64,000 nt of DNA from Granulicella sp. dw_53 (GCF_018449545.1 NZ_JAAVUR010000003.1:1-64000), one strand, 5' to 3'; shown: positions 29,041 through 37,731, numbered from the stretch's first letter. Notes: generated by a model from the sequence alone, not told the origin. Made by a program: numbers and translations.

Positions 29041-29231
29041 ATTACACCTGGGCAAATGGGGGCTTTGAGGCATTGAGCTAAAGCCGCCCCATCCACGTTC
29101 AAGGAACCTTCTTTGGGAGGGCTAAGTTTGATTAGGACGAATAACCCGCCCTCGTTAGCTCCGTGGCTTACGCGTCGAGTAGATTATCCAGTTGCGAAAC
29201 TAATCCTTTATTAGACTTACAAAGCTATCGA

Positions 29232-30977
29232 TTACAGATCTAAATCAACCACGGATTCCGGCGTCGAGCAACAGATGAGGGCTTGGCCCATGCCGGGCGG
29301 TTCCAAAGGGTCCGGTGCGTAGCGAAGACTGCCTTGCAAGATTCCGCATTCGCACAAATGGCAAACTCCTGTACGACAAGACCATTTCACTGGAACGTCG
29401 CACGCCTCGGCCAGCTCCAACAAACTCTTAAACTTGTTGTCCCATGGCACAACCAAACCGCTGCGAGTGAATGATACGAGTGGTCCACTTCCGGGGGCGC
29501 TATCTGGAGGGTGTGGAGGCTTGGACATCGTATTCGTTATCCCAGGCCCGAAGACCTCCAGATGTACCTTATCCTGGGGAACGCCCAGAGAAGTCAAACA
29601 GCGAACCATATCCTCTAGAAATCCCGTAGGTCCGCAAACATAGAAGTCGGCATCTACGGGAACGCCAAGCTCTCTTATGCGTGCTAGGTCCAGGTGTCCC
29701 AGGATGTCGAAGTCTGTGCCGAGTCGCTCAGTCGGATGTGGTTGGCTGTACGCTATTACCGAGCGACTTCCTGGGATCTCGCCAAGAAGTTGCCGGGCTT
29801 CTTCTGCAAAGACATGCTCCTCGGTGCAGCGCGCACCGTGAATCCACCATACTTTCCGAGGAAATTCGGAGCTACTAGATGCAAGAGCATTCAGCATCGA
29901 AAGAACTGGAGTGACGCCAATTCCAGCGCTCAACAGTACGACCGGTCCCGCGCCAGTTCGCAATACGAAGTTTCCGCGTGGAGCGCTACTCTCGAACACG
30001 TCGCCGATCTTCGATGTGTCCGCAAGAAACCGGCTACCCGGGCCACTCTCACGCTTTACGCTGATGCGATAGGTGCCAGCGCTAGAAGCCCCCGAAATAG
30101 AATAATTGCGCAGGATAGGTCTAGAAGCTTCGTCAGGGGAGATCTGCAGCACCAGATACTGGCCAGGAAGCGCAGGCGGAAGCGGAGACTTGTCCGCAAG
30201 CTCGAATACGAGTGAAGTCACCTCGCCTGTCTCCCGATGTACCTCCGCGACCCTCAGAGCCCGGAAACCAGCCCATGCAGGTGGAGATGAAATAGACGAT
30301 GTGAGTCCGGCATTTCCGTTGTGCTCTCCCCTCTCATCCGCCTTGAGCAACTCTTCCAATGAGTCTTTCCATCCTGGACTCAGCGCAGGAATGCGCACTG
30401 CGATCGCGATGCGGTCAGGATTGTGGTTCGGGAGGTATAGTAGAGAATCCATTTCCGCAACCGTGATCTTTCCTGGTCCATCCTCGATCTTAAGAATTTC
30501 GTCTCCTGCGCCAACCTCCCCCTCCTCAATCACACGGAAGTAAAAACCTGGCCTTCGGTGCGAGACAACCAAAGCCGGCATCTGCGGATTATTCATTCGG
30601 ATTCCGAGTCGATAGCAGGTTACACGGGGCTGCGTGACCTCGAAGACTGAGCCGCCGATTCTGTATCGGTCTCCAATACAAACTTCGTCATCCGCGAGAC
30701 CTTCGACGGTGAAGTTCTCTCCAAACTGTCCGTACTCAAAATCAGATCGGCCAAGTTGGTGTGCCCAGTAGCGATAGGCTTCTAACTGATAGACCATCAC
30801 GGCACGTTGTTCACCACCATGACCCTGAAGATCCGCCTGCCCATCACCATCCAGGTTCAATCGGCGCGCGACAACTCGGTGAGGTACGGAGTACTTCCAA
30901 ATTGCGGTACGTACCCGCTTTCCTTGCCATTCAACTTCGCGTGGAAGACCTACATTGACGGACATCAGTTTTGGCAT
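29232..30977 (-). CDS. MOSC / ferredoxin-reductase / [2Fe-2S] ferredoxin fusion
   Basis: 581 residues with three domains in order: an N-terminal MOSC domain (about 1-210), with the sulfur-carrying Cys121 in FEVTQPRVTCYRLG; an FAD/NAD-binding ferredoxin-reductase module (about 235-475: LRNYSISG for FAD, GIGVTPVLSML and FYVCGPTGFLEDM for NAD); and a C-terminal plant-type [2Fe-2S] ferredoxin (about 490-581: CRTGVCHLCECG plus a fourth Cys in LICCS). MOSC proteins such as YiiM reduce N-hydroxylated bases with molybdenum cofactor, so this looks like a self-sufficient version with its own electron chain. No other molybdenum gene is nearby. Confidence 0.92.
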   Translation of the reverse strand: MPKLMSVNVGLPREVEWQGKRVRTAIWKYSVPHRVVARRLNLDGDGQADLQGHGGEQRAVMVYQLEAYRYWAHQLGRSDFEYGQFGENFTVEGLADDEVCIGDRYRIGGSVFEVTQPRVTCYRLGIRMNNPQMPALVVSHRRPGFYFRVIEEGEVGAGDEILKIEDGPGKITVAEMDSLLYLPNHNPDRIAIAVRIPALSPGWKDSLEELLKADERGEHNGNAGLTSSISSPPAWAGFRALRVAEVHRETGEVTSLVFELADKSPLPPALPGQYLVLQISPDEASRPILRNYSISGASSAGTYRISVKRESGPGSRFLADTSKIGDVFESSAPRGNFVLRTGAGPVVLLSAGIGVTPVLSMLNALASSSSEFPRKVWWIHGARCTEEHVFAEEARQLLGEIPGSRSVIAYSQPHPTERLGTDFDILGHLDLARIRELGVPVDADFYVCGPTGFLEDMVRCLTSLGVPQDKVHLEVFGPGITNTMSKPPHPPDSAPGSGPLVSFTRSGLVVPWDNKFKSLLELAEACDVPVKWSCRTGVCHLCECGILQGSLRYAPDPLEPPGMGQALICCSTPESVVDLDL

Positions 30978-31074
30978 AGGCGCCTCGGCTTGGAGGTTCG
31001 AGGGAAATATTAACTATTTTCAGTATAAGTACCTTTGCGATGCATTCACGAGAGTATAAAGTCTTGGCGACTTG

Positions 31075-32532
31075 TTAAGATGCGGCACTCGAGAATAGAG
31101 AGATAAGTCCCTCAGGAATCGTAGGATGTGCGAGGACCGCCTCTCGGAGCGCGGTGTAGGGCATTCCGCCAAGCATGGCGATCTGCACACACGCCATAAT
31201 CTCACCCGCACCAACCCCGAATGCCGCGAAGCCGAGGATGTTGTCGCTGTCACGCTCCACCAGACACTTTATGAACCCGCGCGTCTCCATAAGGCTGCGC
31301 GCCCGTAGCACGGCCTCCATCGGGACCTTGAATAGGCGATAGGCAATACCCTTATCCTTCGCCTCCTTCTCACTCATTCCGACGCGCGCAAATTCGGGAT
31401 CCGTGAAAAGGCAGAAGGGTACCTGTCTGCCGGTAGTCACCCGGTCTCCGCCGAGTATGTTGTCACGAACCACACGGAAGTCATCCTCGCTGATGTGCGT
31501 GAATTGTGGACTACCTGCAACCTCTCCCACTGCCCACACTCCCGGAGCGGTGGTCTCTAGCCGTTCATTTACTTTGATATATCCCTTCTCCGTCAGTTCC
31601 ACTCCGGCGAGTTCCAACCCAATATCTTTCGTGTTCGGCACACGTCCAGATGCGACCAAGAGGTGTGTCCCCTCCAGCGAACTCTCCACTCCGCCCTGCT
31701 CGAAAGCGACGCGCACCGACTGTCCCGATACTCCGGAGATATTTCTAATCCTCGCATTCAGAATCAGTTCGATGCCTTCCTCTTCGAAGAGGCTCTGCAA
31801 GCCTTCGGTGATATCATCATCCTCGCCGTGAATGACGCGATAATTGCGGTCTAGAATCGTGACTTTGCTACCGAATCGGCGCATCGCCTGTGCGAACTCC
31901 AACCCGACATAGCCGGCTCCGAGAACGATCAGGTGTTCAGGTATGACGTCGAGTTCCAGAGCCTCGACGTGAGTCAACGGCTGTGCCGATGCAAGGCCAG
32001 GGATATCTTCGATGAAAGCGTGCGTTCCTGTACCAATCACTACATTCTTACCAGTAAGCAATCGCTTCGTTCCGTCCGGCAGTGCTGCCTCAAGCATCTT
32101 TGGTCCCACAAAGCTGCCCGATGCCATGATCAGTTCCGCTCCGCTTTGCTTGTAGAGAGCAAGATGTGTGTCTACCAAGCCCTGCACCATTCCGCGTTTG
32201 CGATCTCTCACAGCAGACATACTTATGCGGAAGTTGTCGATACTAACTCCGAACTCCTCACTATGCCGAACAAAGTGCGCGATTTGGGCCGTATGAATGA
32301 CATTCTTACTGGGAAGACATGCGATATTTGGGCAGGCCCCGCCGATATACTTGCGTTCCACCACTGCAACGCGCTGGCCTCTCCCTGCGAAGGTCCAAGC
32401 CAACAGTTTCGAGCCTGCACCGCTACCGAGGATGAGGAGGTCGTAAACCTCCGGTTGCTCTTGAAGATCCATATCTGTGTTCTCCGTTGTAGGCTCTGTG
32501 CCAAAATTTATCTTGCTCTTGGGTAACTTCAT
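31075..32532 (-). CDS. Class I flavoprotein disulfide reductase (mercuric-reductase-like)
   Basis: 485 residues: FAD-binding GSGAGSKLLAWTFAGRG, the redox disulfide in GGACPNIACLPSK, a central NAD(P) motif (LGAGYVGLEFAQAM), a second FAD block (GVWAVGEVAGSP), and a C-terminal dimerisation domain with the catalytic His-Pro pair (LAHPTIPE). It belongs to the family of dihydrolipoamide dehydrogenase, mercuric reductase and RclA. It lacks an N-terminal heavy-metal domain and the C-terminal Cys pair of true MerA, so a Hg(II) role is unsupported. Start is uncertain: Met1 at 32532 or Met21 at 32472. Monocistronic on this strand. Confidence 0.9.
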   Translation of the reverse strand: MKLPKSKINFGTEPTTENTDMDLQEQPEVYDLLILGSGAGSKLLAWTFAGRGQRVAVVERKYIGGACPNIACLPSKNVIHTAQIAHFVRHSEEFGVSIDNFRISMSAVRDRKRGMVQGLVDTHLALYKQSGAELIMASGSFVGPKMLEAALPDGTKRLLTGKNVVIGTGTHAFIEDIPGLASAQPLTHVEALELDVIPEHLIVLGAGYVGLEFAQAMRRFGSKVTILDRNYRVIHGEDDDITEGLQSLFEEEGIELILNARIRNISGVSGQSVRVAFEQGGVESSLEGTHLLVASGRVPNTKDIGLELAGVELTEKGYIKVNERLETTAPGVWAVGEVAGSPQFTHISEDDFRVVRDNILGGDRVTTGRQVPFCLFTDPEFARVGMSEKEAKDKGIAYRLFKVPMEAVLRARSLMETRGFIKCLVERDSDNILGFAAFGVGAGEIMACVQIAMLGGMPYTALREAVLAHPTIPEGLISLFSSAAS

Positions 32533-32815
32533 TCGTATCCCACCGTCCGGACCTAGGAGGTTCCGGTTGCAAATAGAGGAGTACCGTGCAACACCACTAA
32601 ACCAAAGCCCAACCGAGGCAACTCGAACGATAGGAGCATCGCAGTGAAAAACAGTCCGGATGCAATGAGGGAACGCATTCTTGCGACCCGTCGGGTTCGG
32701 TGCAATGACTCGTCAACTGCAGCCTGAGTCAGAGTATCGCATTCGAACTGAAGGTAGGCCAATTCCACTAGACGAAAACTGTTGCATATACAAAGACAGG
32801 GACTGTAGATTTCAA

Positions 32816-33589
32816 TCAGACGGCTTTGACCTCGCCGCCATCCATGCGAACAGATGTTCCTGTCATCCACTTCGCCGCTGGCGACACCATGTAGGCCATG
32901 AGGTCAGCAATCTCTTCTGCCTTGCCAAAACGAGCGATGCCGGTCTCTTCAGGGAACTTCTTCATTGCCTCTTCCACCGTGAGATTGTGTGCAGGCGCCC
33001 ATTTTTCAAAGAAAGATTTTCTCCGTCCGGTCATCACAGCACCCGGCACCACGCTGTTGACCTGCACTCCATCCTTGATGCCTTGCTCCGCGAACGCCTT
33101 TGCCAGCGCGATGATTGCCGCATTAATGGAGGCCACCGCCGCAAAGCCGGGTTTCGGATCGAGAGCGGCACTCCCCGAGATCAAAACTACAGATCCGTTC
33201 GAAGCCTTCAATGCATCCCAAGCTCGGACGGTTAAGCGACGCGCACCGTGAAGCTTGAGCGCCAGACCATCTTCCCACTGCACATCCGTCATCTCGAACA
33301 AATCAATTTGGGGAACTGCCCCGGCAATATTGAGGAGAGCGTCGATTCTGCCGAAACGCTCAAGCGTCCCCGTGACGACGGTCTCTGTCGACGCAGGCTC
33401 GCGCAGGTCAAGTGCATAGATCAATGATTCAGCACCCGCGGCAGTCACGGATTCTGAAGTCTTTTGCAATTCATCCTTATTTCTGGCCACGAGTACAACG
33501 GCTGAAAAATCGCGCGCCAGTCGCGATGCGGTGGCGCGACCGATTCCCTGGCTTGCGCCAGTGACGATGGCAACAGAGTTGAGGCTCAT
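32816..33589 (-). CDS. SDR-fold protein lacking catalytic Tyr and Lys
   Basis: 257 residues. The Rossmann cofactor loop is intact (TGASQGIG, 10-17) and the NIAG motif and a Ser (ISGSAA) are present, but the usual Tyr-x3-Lys is absent: the aligned positions are Val152 and Asn156 (FAAVASINAAII). The family consensus there is YxxxK, so classical SDR catalysis looks unlikely; it may bind NAD(P)H as a regulator or be a decayed enzyme. AAGGATC lies 5 bases before the ATG. It is third in the operon with two alpha/beta hydrolases, 88 bp after the previous stop. Confidence 0.85.
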   Translation of the reverse strand: MSLNSVAIVTGASQGIGRATASRLARDFSAVVLVARNKDELQKTSESVTAAGAESLIYALDLREPASTETVVTGTLERFGRIDALLNIAGAVPQIDLFEMTDVQWEDGLALKLHGARRLTVRAWDALKASNGSVVLISGSAALDPKPGFAAVASINAAIIALAKAFAEQGIKDGVQVNSVVPGAVMTGRRKSFFEKWAPAHNLTVEEAMKKFPEETGIARFGKAEEIADLMAYMVSPAAKWMTGTSVRMDGGEVKAV

Positions 33590-33677
33590 GAGATCCTTTC
33601 AAACTACCGAAGTAAATATTCATCGAGCATGTCGCAATTGTTGCGAAAAGAAACCATGTCCCTCTCCACACGCGCCC

Positions 33678-34376
33678 TCAATCACCAAGTGTTTGATGTG
33701 CAGCTTCTAAAATTACTTCAACCACAAGATCTGGTGCGGTGAGCATTGGAGAATGGTCTACTTGATGCGAGCGAACAGTAGCGCCCATACGATTGGCCAT
33801 GTAAAGCTGTGTCTCTGGACTAATCATGCGATCCTCTTCCGCGAGAAGATACCACGACGGTTTCGTACCCCATGTGGGTCTAGGGGCTTTCTCTTGGATA
33901 CATTTCACTGCGATCGGCCGCTGAACCGCAAACATGATCGTTGCTTGCTCTTGCGAAACCCTATGAGCCACCGCCTTACTGAAACCTTCTTCTGGCATCC
34001 AGATAAAACCGTGCTCATCAGGCGCCAGGCGCGGAGCGTCCGGATGCGGCTCGGCGCGATAAAACACATCCGCGACCGTCTCTCCCTCATCAGGCGCCAA
34101 CGCCGCCACATAGACCAGTGACTTTACCCGGCTGTCATGAGACCCGGCAATCACAGCACCGCCGTAAGCATGGCCGGCTAGTATTACCGGACCAGTCGTT
34201 CTCTCTAGCACGCGTTGGAGAGCGGCTATGTCATCCGTGAGCGATGTAAGGGGAATTGGAGCGCACGTTACCTTGAACCCCTGGTGCCTCAGAGGCAGAA
34301 TGACATTCTGCCAGCAGGTTCCGTCAGCCCATGCTCCGTGAACCAGTACGACTGTTGTGTCTTGCAGAGAATTCAT
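33678..34376 (-). CDS. Alpha/beta-hydrolase protein with Ser-to-Ala nucleophile
   Basis: 232 residues of the alpha/beta-hydrolase fold: oxyanion start LVHGAWADG, nucleophile elbow GHAYGG and a late His in SHQVDHSPML. The elbow normally reads GHSYGG; codon GCT at residue 70 gives Ala instead of Ser, so ordinary hydrolysis should be blocked. The catalytic Asp and His seem to remain. Such Ser-less relatives exist, some acting as binding proteins or lyases. Its start overlaps the upstream hydrolase stop by 4 bp (ATGA), so the two are translationally coupled. Confidence 0.88.
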   Translation of the reverse strand: MNSLQDTTVVLVHGAWADGTCWQNVILPLRHQGFKVTCAPIPLTSLTDDIAALQRVLERTTGPVILAGHAYGGAVIAGSHDSRVKSLVYVAALAPDEGETVADVFYRAEPHPDAPRLAPDEHGFIWMPEEGFSKAVAHRVSQEQATIMFAVQRPIAVKCIQEKAPRPTWGTKPSWYLLAEEDRMISPETQLYMANRMGATVRSHQVDHSPMLTAPDLVVEVILEAAHQTLGD

Positions 34377-35323
34377 ACACCGCTACCTTTCCGGAGAGAT
34401 ATGCCGTTCGCCTCTAAGAACTCTTTTATCGCAGTGGCAATTTCTGCGGAGTGCGTCTCTGTTGCAAAATGTCCCGTATCGAGGAACTGAATGCGAGCCT
34501 TCGGCAAATCCTTTCGATAGCCCTCGGCACCCGCAGGGATAAAGAACGAATCGTTCCTGCCCCAGATCGCTAGCAAAGGGGGCTTTGACTTTCGAAAATA
34601 TTCCTGAAAGGCGGGATAAAGCTTAAGGTTCGATTCATAATCGAGGAACAGGTCAAGCTGAATCTCTTTGTTCCCTGGCCGCTCTAGCAAAGCCGTATCT
34701 AACGTGTAAGACTCCGGAGCCACACTGTCAGGATTCGCAACACCGTGCGTGTACTGCCAGCGAGTTCCTTCCAAAGTCAAGATATTCTTCCGGATCACAT
34801 CCCGGTTTTCGGCCGTGGGCGAAGCCCAATAAGTCCTGATCGGTCCCCAAGCATCGCCGAGCCCCTCTTCGTAGGCATTACCATTCTGCGAAATAATTGC
34901 TGTAACCCGTTCCGGGTGATGCATTGCCAAACGGAAGCCCGTCGGCGCTCCGTAGTCGAACACATAAATCGCATATCGCTCGAGGCCGAGCGCGCCAGTA
35001 AAGGCCTCCAGCGTTCCAGCCAGTGCGTCGAAAGAATACGTGTACTTTCGTTTTTCCGGAACTTCCGTAAATCCAAATCCAGGAAGATCCGGCGCGATCA
35101 CCCTGTAGCTGTCGGCGAGGCGGAGCATAAGGTCGCGGAACATGAAGGACGATGTGGGGAACCCATGAAGCAAGAGCAGCACAGGTGCGGCTTCGTCTCC
35201 GGCCGATCGGTAGAAGATCTTGATGCCGTCTGCCTCGACCCTGTGTACGGATGCAACAGGAATGACGGACTGGAAACTGGTTGGAGAGGTGTACTCTGCC
35301 AACGTTGAAACTATCTGACTCAT
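34373..35323 (-). CDS. Alpha/beta hydrolase with Asp nucleophile (epoxide-hydrolase/dehalogenase-like)
   Basis: 316 residues from the ATG at 35323, chosen because AGGGGAG lies about 7 bases upstream; the frame extends further upstream without a ribosome site. The nucleophile elbow reads YVFDYGAP, with Asp123 in place of Ser, as in haloalkane dehalogenases and epoxide hydrolases. The dehalogenase Trp after the Asp is Tyr here, so dehalogenation is less likely. Other marks are oxyanion HGFPTSS, PDLPGFGFT and the terminal His in LDTGHFATE. Likely opens an epoxide or ester in the cytosol. It is the first gene after a sigma-54 promoter at 35438-35453. Confidence 0.9.
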   Translation of the reverse strand: MSQIVSTLAEYTSPTSFQSVIPVASVHRVEADGIKIFYRSAGDEAAPVLLLLHGFPTSSFMFRDLMLRLADSYRVIAPDLPGFGFTEVPEKRKYTYSFDALAGTLEAFTGALGLERYAIYVFDYGAPTGFRLAMHHPERVTAIISQNGNAYEEGLGDAWGPIRTYWASPTAENRDVIRKNILTLEGTRWQYTHGVANPDSVAPESYTLDTALLERPGNKEIQLDLFLDYESNLKLYPAFQEYFRKSKPPLLAIWGRNDSFFIPAGAEGYRKDLPKARIQFLDTGHFATETHSAEIATAIKEFLEANGISLRKGSGV

Positions 35324-35437
35324 AAAGGCTCCCCTTGATCTGTTGGTGTTGATGATCCGCTGATAGGCGCCCTGCCAATCCAACAGCGACTCCATCACAC
35401 GAAGCCGAATGGCCCTACCTAGCCGATGGCTAAGCAG

Positions 35438-35453
35438 TGCAACCAACACGCCA
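35438..35453 (-). promoter_or_regulatory. Sigma-54 promoter (-24/-12) of the hydrolase operon
   Basis: On the minus strand the sequence is TGGCGTGTTGGTTGCA, matching consensus TGGCAC-N5-TTGCW with GG and GC in the correct phase (GG-N10-GC). It lies 115 bp upstream of the first start codon (35323). No competing gene overlaps it. It is one of three such promoters near a sigma-54 activator gene. Confidence 0.78.
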
Positions 35454-35537
35454 ACCCCGATTCAAGTGGGCAAAAAAAATAAGTCGTTTGCGCACAGCAA
35501 TATACCTTCGAGAGGAGAGCATAAAACCAAGCTCCGA

Positions 35538-35572
35538 CTGACAAATTCGCGACGGACGACCAACACTGTCAG
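35538..35572. promoter_or_regulatory. Candidate enhancer site for sigma-54 activator (hydrolase operon)
   Basis: CTGACA (35538-35543) and TGTCAG (35567-35572) form an inverted repeat 85-120 bp upstream of the -24 box, a usual enhancer distance. The same half-site appears upstream of the egtB promoter (39215-39240). Confidence 0.5.
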
Positions 35573-35857
35573 AATCTAGTCGTATCGTTGGGCACCGCAG
35601 TTGGCTTTTCGAATCCCAATTAGAAAAATTCCGTAAAGGGCATCATCAACAGTTTCGGCCCACGGTACTTCGACACTTAGCGTCAGACCCATTGAATCAG
35701 AATGCATGGTTGAGCAGAATGCCCCGCACCTCGCAAGAAGGGTCACAGCGAGCTAGCTTGTCGCGTGCGGCCGCTCGTCATAGACAACATTTGCGGTATA
35801 CCACCCGAGATAGGATTCACTCAACTCCGATTCGGAGCGCCCTTACTGGGATATCGA

Positions 35858-36727
35858 TTAACCTCGCACTTGGTTGAATAGTCGCAATCGCGCGAGAACC
35901 ACCTGCTTGACCGATTCTTCTGCTATAGGCAACAGCTTATAGGGAACAATCTCTCGCGGCTGCTTGGCGAAGGCGTCTTCCAGACCGTGTCGCCATGCAA
36001 CACGCAGTTCAGTATTGATGTGAACGATATTTATTCCCGCCGCAACAGCTTCCAGGAGATCGTGGTCTTCTGTTCCGGAACCGCCGTGCAAGGTCAGTAA
36101 GCTTCCAGACACACTCTTAATTTCCCGGATCCTTTTTATGTCAAGGCGTTTCTTTGCGTCCCCTTGCACCATGGCTTGCAGCATCCCGTGCGAATTGCCG
36201 ACCGCTGGAGCAAGGATATCAACTCCGGTGCTTTCTACGTACTGCTTCGCTTCTTCTGGAGCAGTAAGCACCTTCGAGAGCTCAGGCATCGATTCGTGAA
36301 TCTCAGACCCTGTTCCGATGTTTCCGATCTCTCCTTCTACAAGGATCATCGGATTAATCGACTTCAGTACCTCTACTGCCTGCTTGGTTTGCTTGACGTT
36401 CTCCTCAAATGGCAGTGCGGATAAGTCAAACACAATAGAATCGAATCCAGCTTTGGCTGCCGCAATTGCGCTATCCAAGGAATGTGTATGGTCGGCATTG
36501 AGAAAGATAGGAACGTCATGCTCCTCACGCAGGCTCTTTACCAAAACCGCGATTTGCGCAACACCTAAAAATGCCCGCTCACCTTCCGATGCACCGACGA
36601 TTACCGGCACCTTCAACTCTCGAGCTGACGCAAATACAGCTTTCAGCAGAATCCAATCAGAGATATTGAAGTGGCCGATGGCCTTCCGGTTCTTTTGCGC
36701 TTCTTCTAATAGACTTCGTAAGTTCAT
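35858..36727 (-). CDS. Class II fructose-bisphosphate/tagatose-type aldolase
   Basis: 289 residues. Class II zinc aldolase: metal ligands Asp79-His80 in LNADHTHS, VEGEIGNIG, GNSHGM (second His) and LHGGSG. It is close to the KbaY/GatY branch in length and motifs. It cleaves a ketose bisphosphate into dihydroxyacetone phosphate plus an aldehyde; the exact sugar is unclear, and a glycolytic role is not implied by its context. GGAGG lies 7 bases before the ATG. It follows the DUF417 gene by 60 bp, probably in one transcript driven by a sigma-54 promoter. Confidence 0.93.
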   Translation of the reverse strand: MNLRSLLEEAQKNRKAIGHFNISDWILLKAVFASARELKVPVIVGASEGERAFLGVAQIAVLVKSLREEHDVPIFLNADHTHSLDSAIAAAKAGFDSIVFDLSALPFEENVKQTKQAVEVLKSINPMILVEGEIGNIGTGSEIHESMPELSKVLTAPEEAKQYVESTGVDILAPAVGNSHGMLQAMVQGDAKKRLDIKRIREIKSVSGSLLTLHGGSGTEDHDLLEAVAAGINIVHINTELRVAWRHGLEDAFAKQPREIVPYKLLPIAEESVKQVVLARLRLFNQVRG

Positions 36728-36787
36728 TATTTTCCTCCGGCGATCTGCCCATTATTTGCTGGCAGAATGTATCCCTATCGCCCGCGT

Positions 36788-37336
36788 TTACTGAGAACTC
36801 GCCCCTTGGGGTCGCGCATCATGTTCTGCGTCCTCGATGACGCTTTGGTCGACCCAGCCGAGCAAAGCCCTCAATGCGTCTTGCTTCAAAAGATAGAAAG
36901 ACACGGCTAAGAGAACCACGTCCTTCATAAGAAAAGCCACATTTCCAACCATAGCGGGAAAACCACCAGCCGACGCTGCCCAGCCATCCGGCATGAAAGG
37001 GATGATCGTAATCGTTGTGATGAAGGTAAGTACCGACCCGAGAGCACCCAATACTCCCAATATTTTATTCCAGAAACCGGCGAGTAGTAGCAATCCAAAC
37101 AACCATTCCGATACACCCAAAAAATAGGCGGATCCTTTGATCCCGAAGACCGGATACATCCAAAAGATGAGGGGTCCATGAGTAAAAAATGGGATCAACC
37201 CCTGTGCCTCATAGTTGAACCACTTCTGGTATCCGAAAAAGAAGTAGATGATTACCATCGATGCCCGAATGAGATGGTAGTCGAGTTCACCCTTAAAGAG
37301 TCCCATCTTCGCCAAAGCTTTTAAAAGGAAGCTCAT
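36788..37336 (-). CDS. DUF417 (YkgB/RclC-like) inner-membrane protein
   Basis: 182 residues with four membrane helices, including FFGYQKWFNYEAQGLIPFF and a C-terminal LLAVSFYLL. This is the DUF417 family; E. coli RclC of the reactive-chlorine resistance operon belongs here. Function at the molecular level is unknown; a stress or thiol-handling role is inferred from family. AAGGAAC lies 6 bases before the ATG. A sigma-54 promoter at 37472-37487 lies 136 bp upstream, with the aldolase downstream. Confidence 0.9.
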   Translation of the reverse strand: MSFLLKALAKMGLFKGELDYHLIRASMVIIYFFFGYQKWFNYEAQGLIPFFTHGPLIFWMYPVFGIKGSAYFLGVSEWLFGLLLLAGFWNKILGVLGALGSVLTFITTITIIPFMPDGWAASAGGFPAMVGNVAFLMKDVVLLAVSFYLLKQDALRALLGWVDQSVIEDAEHDARPQGASSQ

Positions 37337-37471
37337 TTTTTGTTCCTTTCGTTCAACGTTCTTATGTTGAAGACAATCAGTGGTTTATGCATCAACAAGC
37401 GCAGATGTGACTTGGCTTGCCGGGTTGAAGGAGTACTCGCTCCCATGTATGGAGCATGCCCACAGCAAGAG

Positions 37472-37487
37472 TGCAACCTGGGGGCCA
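37472..37487 (-). promoter_or_regulatory. Sigma-54 promoter (-24/-12) of DUF417-aldolase
   Basis: Minus-strand sequence TGGCCCCCAGGTTGCA matches TGGC-N7-TTGCA with GG-N10-GC spacing. It lies 136 bp upstream of the DUF417 start. Second of the three promoters. Confidence 0.8.
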
Positions 37488-37522
37488 TTGCAAAAGAGAT
37501 TTATTGACCATCGAACTCTTTG

Positions 37523-37554
37523 ACCTAAGTGACTCTCCCACCGAATACTTAGGT
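37523..37554. promoter_or_regulatory. Perfect inverted repeat ACCTAAGT/ACTTAGGT, possible operator
   Basis: Arms 37523-37530 and 37547-37554 are exact reverse complements with a 16-bp spacer, centred about 50-60 bp upstream of the -24 element. It does not resemble the CTGAC repeats at the other two promoters, so it could be bound by another protein. Confidence 0.45.
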
Positions 37555-37565
37555 TGCGGCCGCAG

Positions 37566-37620
37566 GTCAGTGAAGCTTAATATTTGCATGACGAACCCGC
37601 GACCAAAATCCGACACTGAC
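37566..37620. promoter_or_regulatory. CTGAC-type inverted pair, candidate enhancer (DUF417-aldolase)
   Basis: GTCAGTG (37566-37572) and CACTGAC (37614-37620) are exact reverse complements 79-133 bp upstream of the -24 box. CACTGACG also appears near the egtB promoter at 39202. Weaker than the other two candidate sites because it shares only CTGAC, not CTGACA. Confidence 0.35.
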
Positions 37621-37731
37621 GGGATTCAGATGTAGCGACCGTCGTAGAGCACACTGGCTGACCAAGTAAACATATGTGAGTGAAGCGCTCGATGTGTTAG
37701 TCCAGGTTGAACTACTCCGTTTTTAGTTCTT

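Larger units (their letters stand above)
35324..35857. other. Intergenic control region of the hydrolase operon
   Basis: 534 bp without a gene. It holds a sigma-54 promoter at 35438-35453 and a CTGACA/TGTCAG inverted repeat at 35538-35572, both listed separately. The region between 35573 and 35857 shows no further motif. Confidence 0.55.
37337..37731. other. Control region upstream of the DUF417 gene
   Basis: 395 bp without a gene. It contains a sigma-54 promoter (37472-37487), an 8-bp inverted repeat (37523-37554) and a GTCAGTG/CACTGAC inverted pair (37566-37572 and 37614-37620). Confidence 0.6.

Noticed and set aside
31075-32532. Mercuric reductase (merA) for the disulfide reductase
   Set aside because: No heavy-metal-associated N-terminal domain, no C-terminal Cys pair and no mer genes around it.
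34373-35323. Haloalkane dehalogenase
   Set aside because: The Asp nucleophile fits, but the Trp that follows it in dehalogenases is Tyr (FDYG), so only the wider epoxide-hydrolase-like class is supported.
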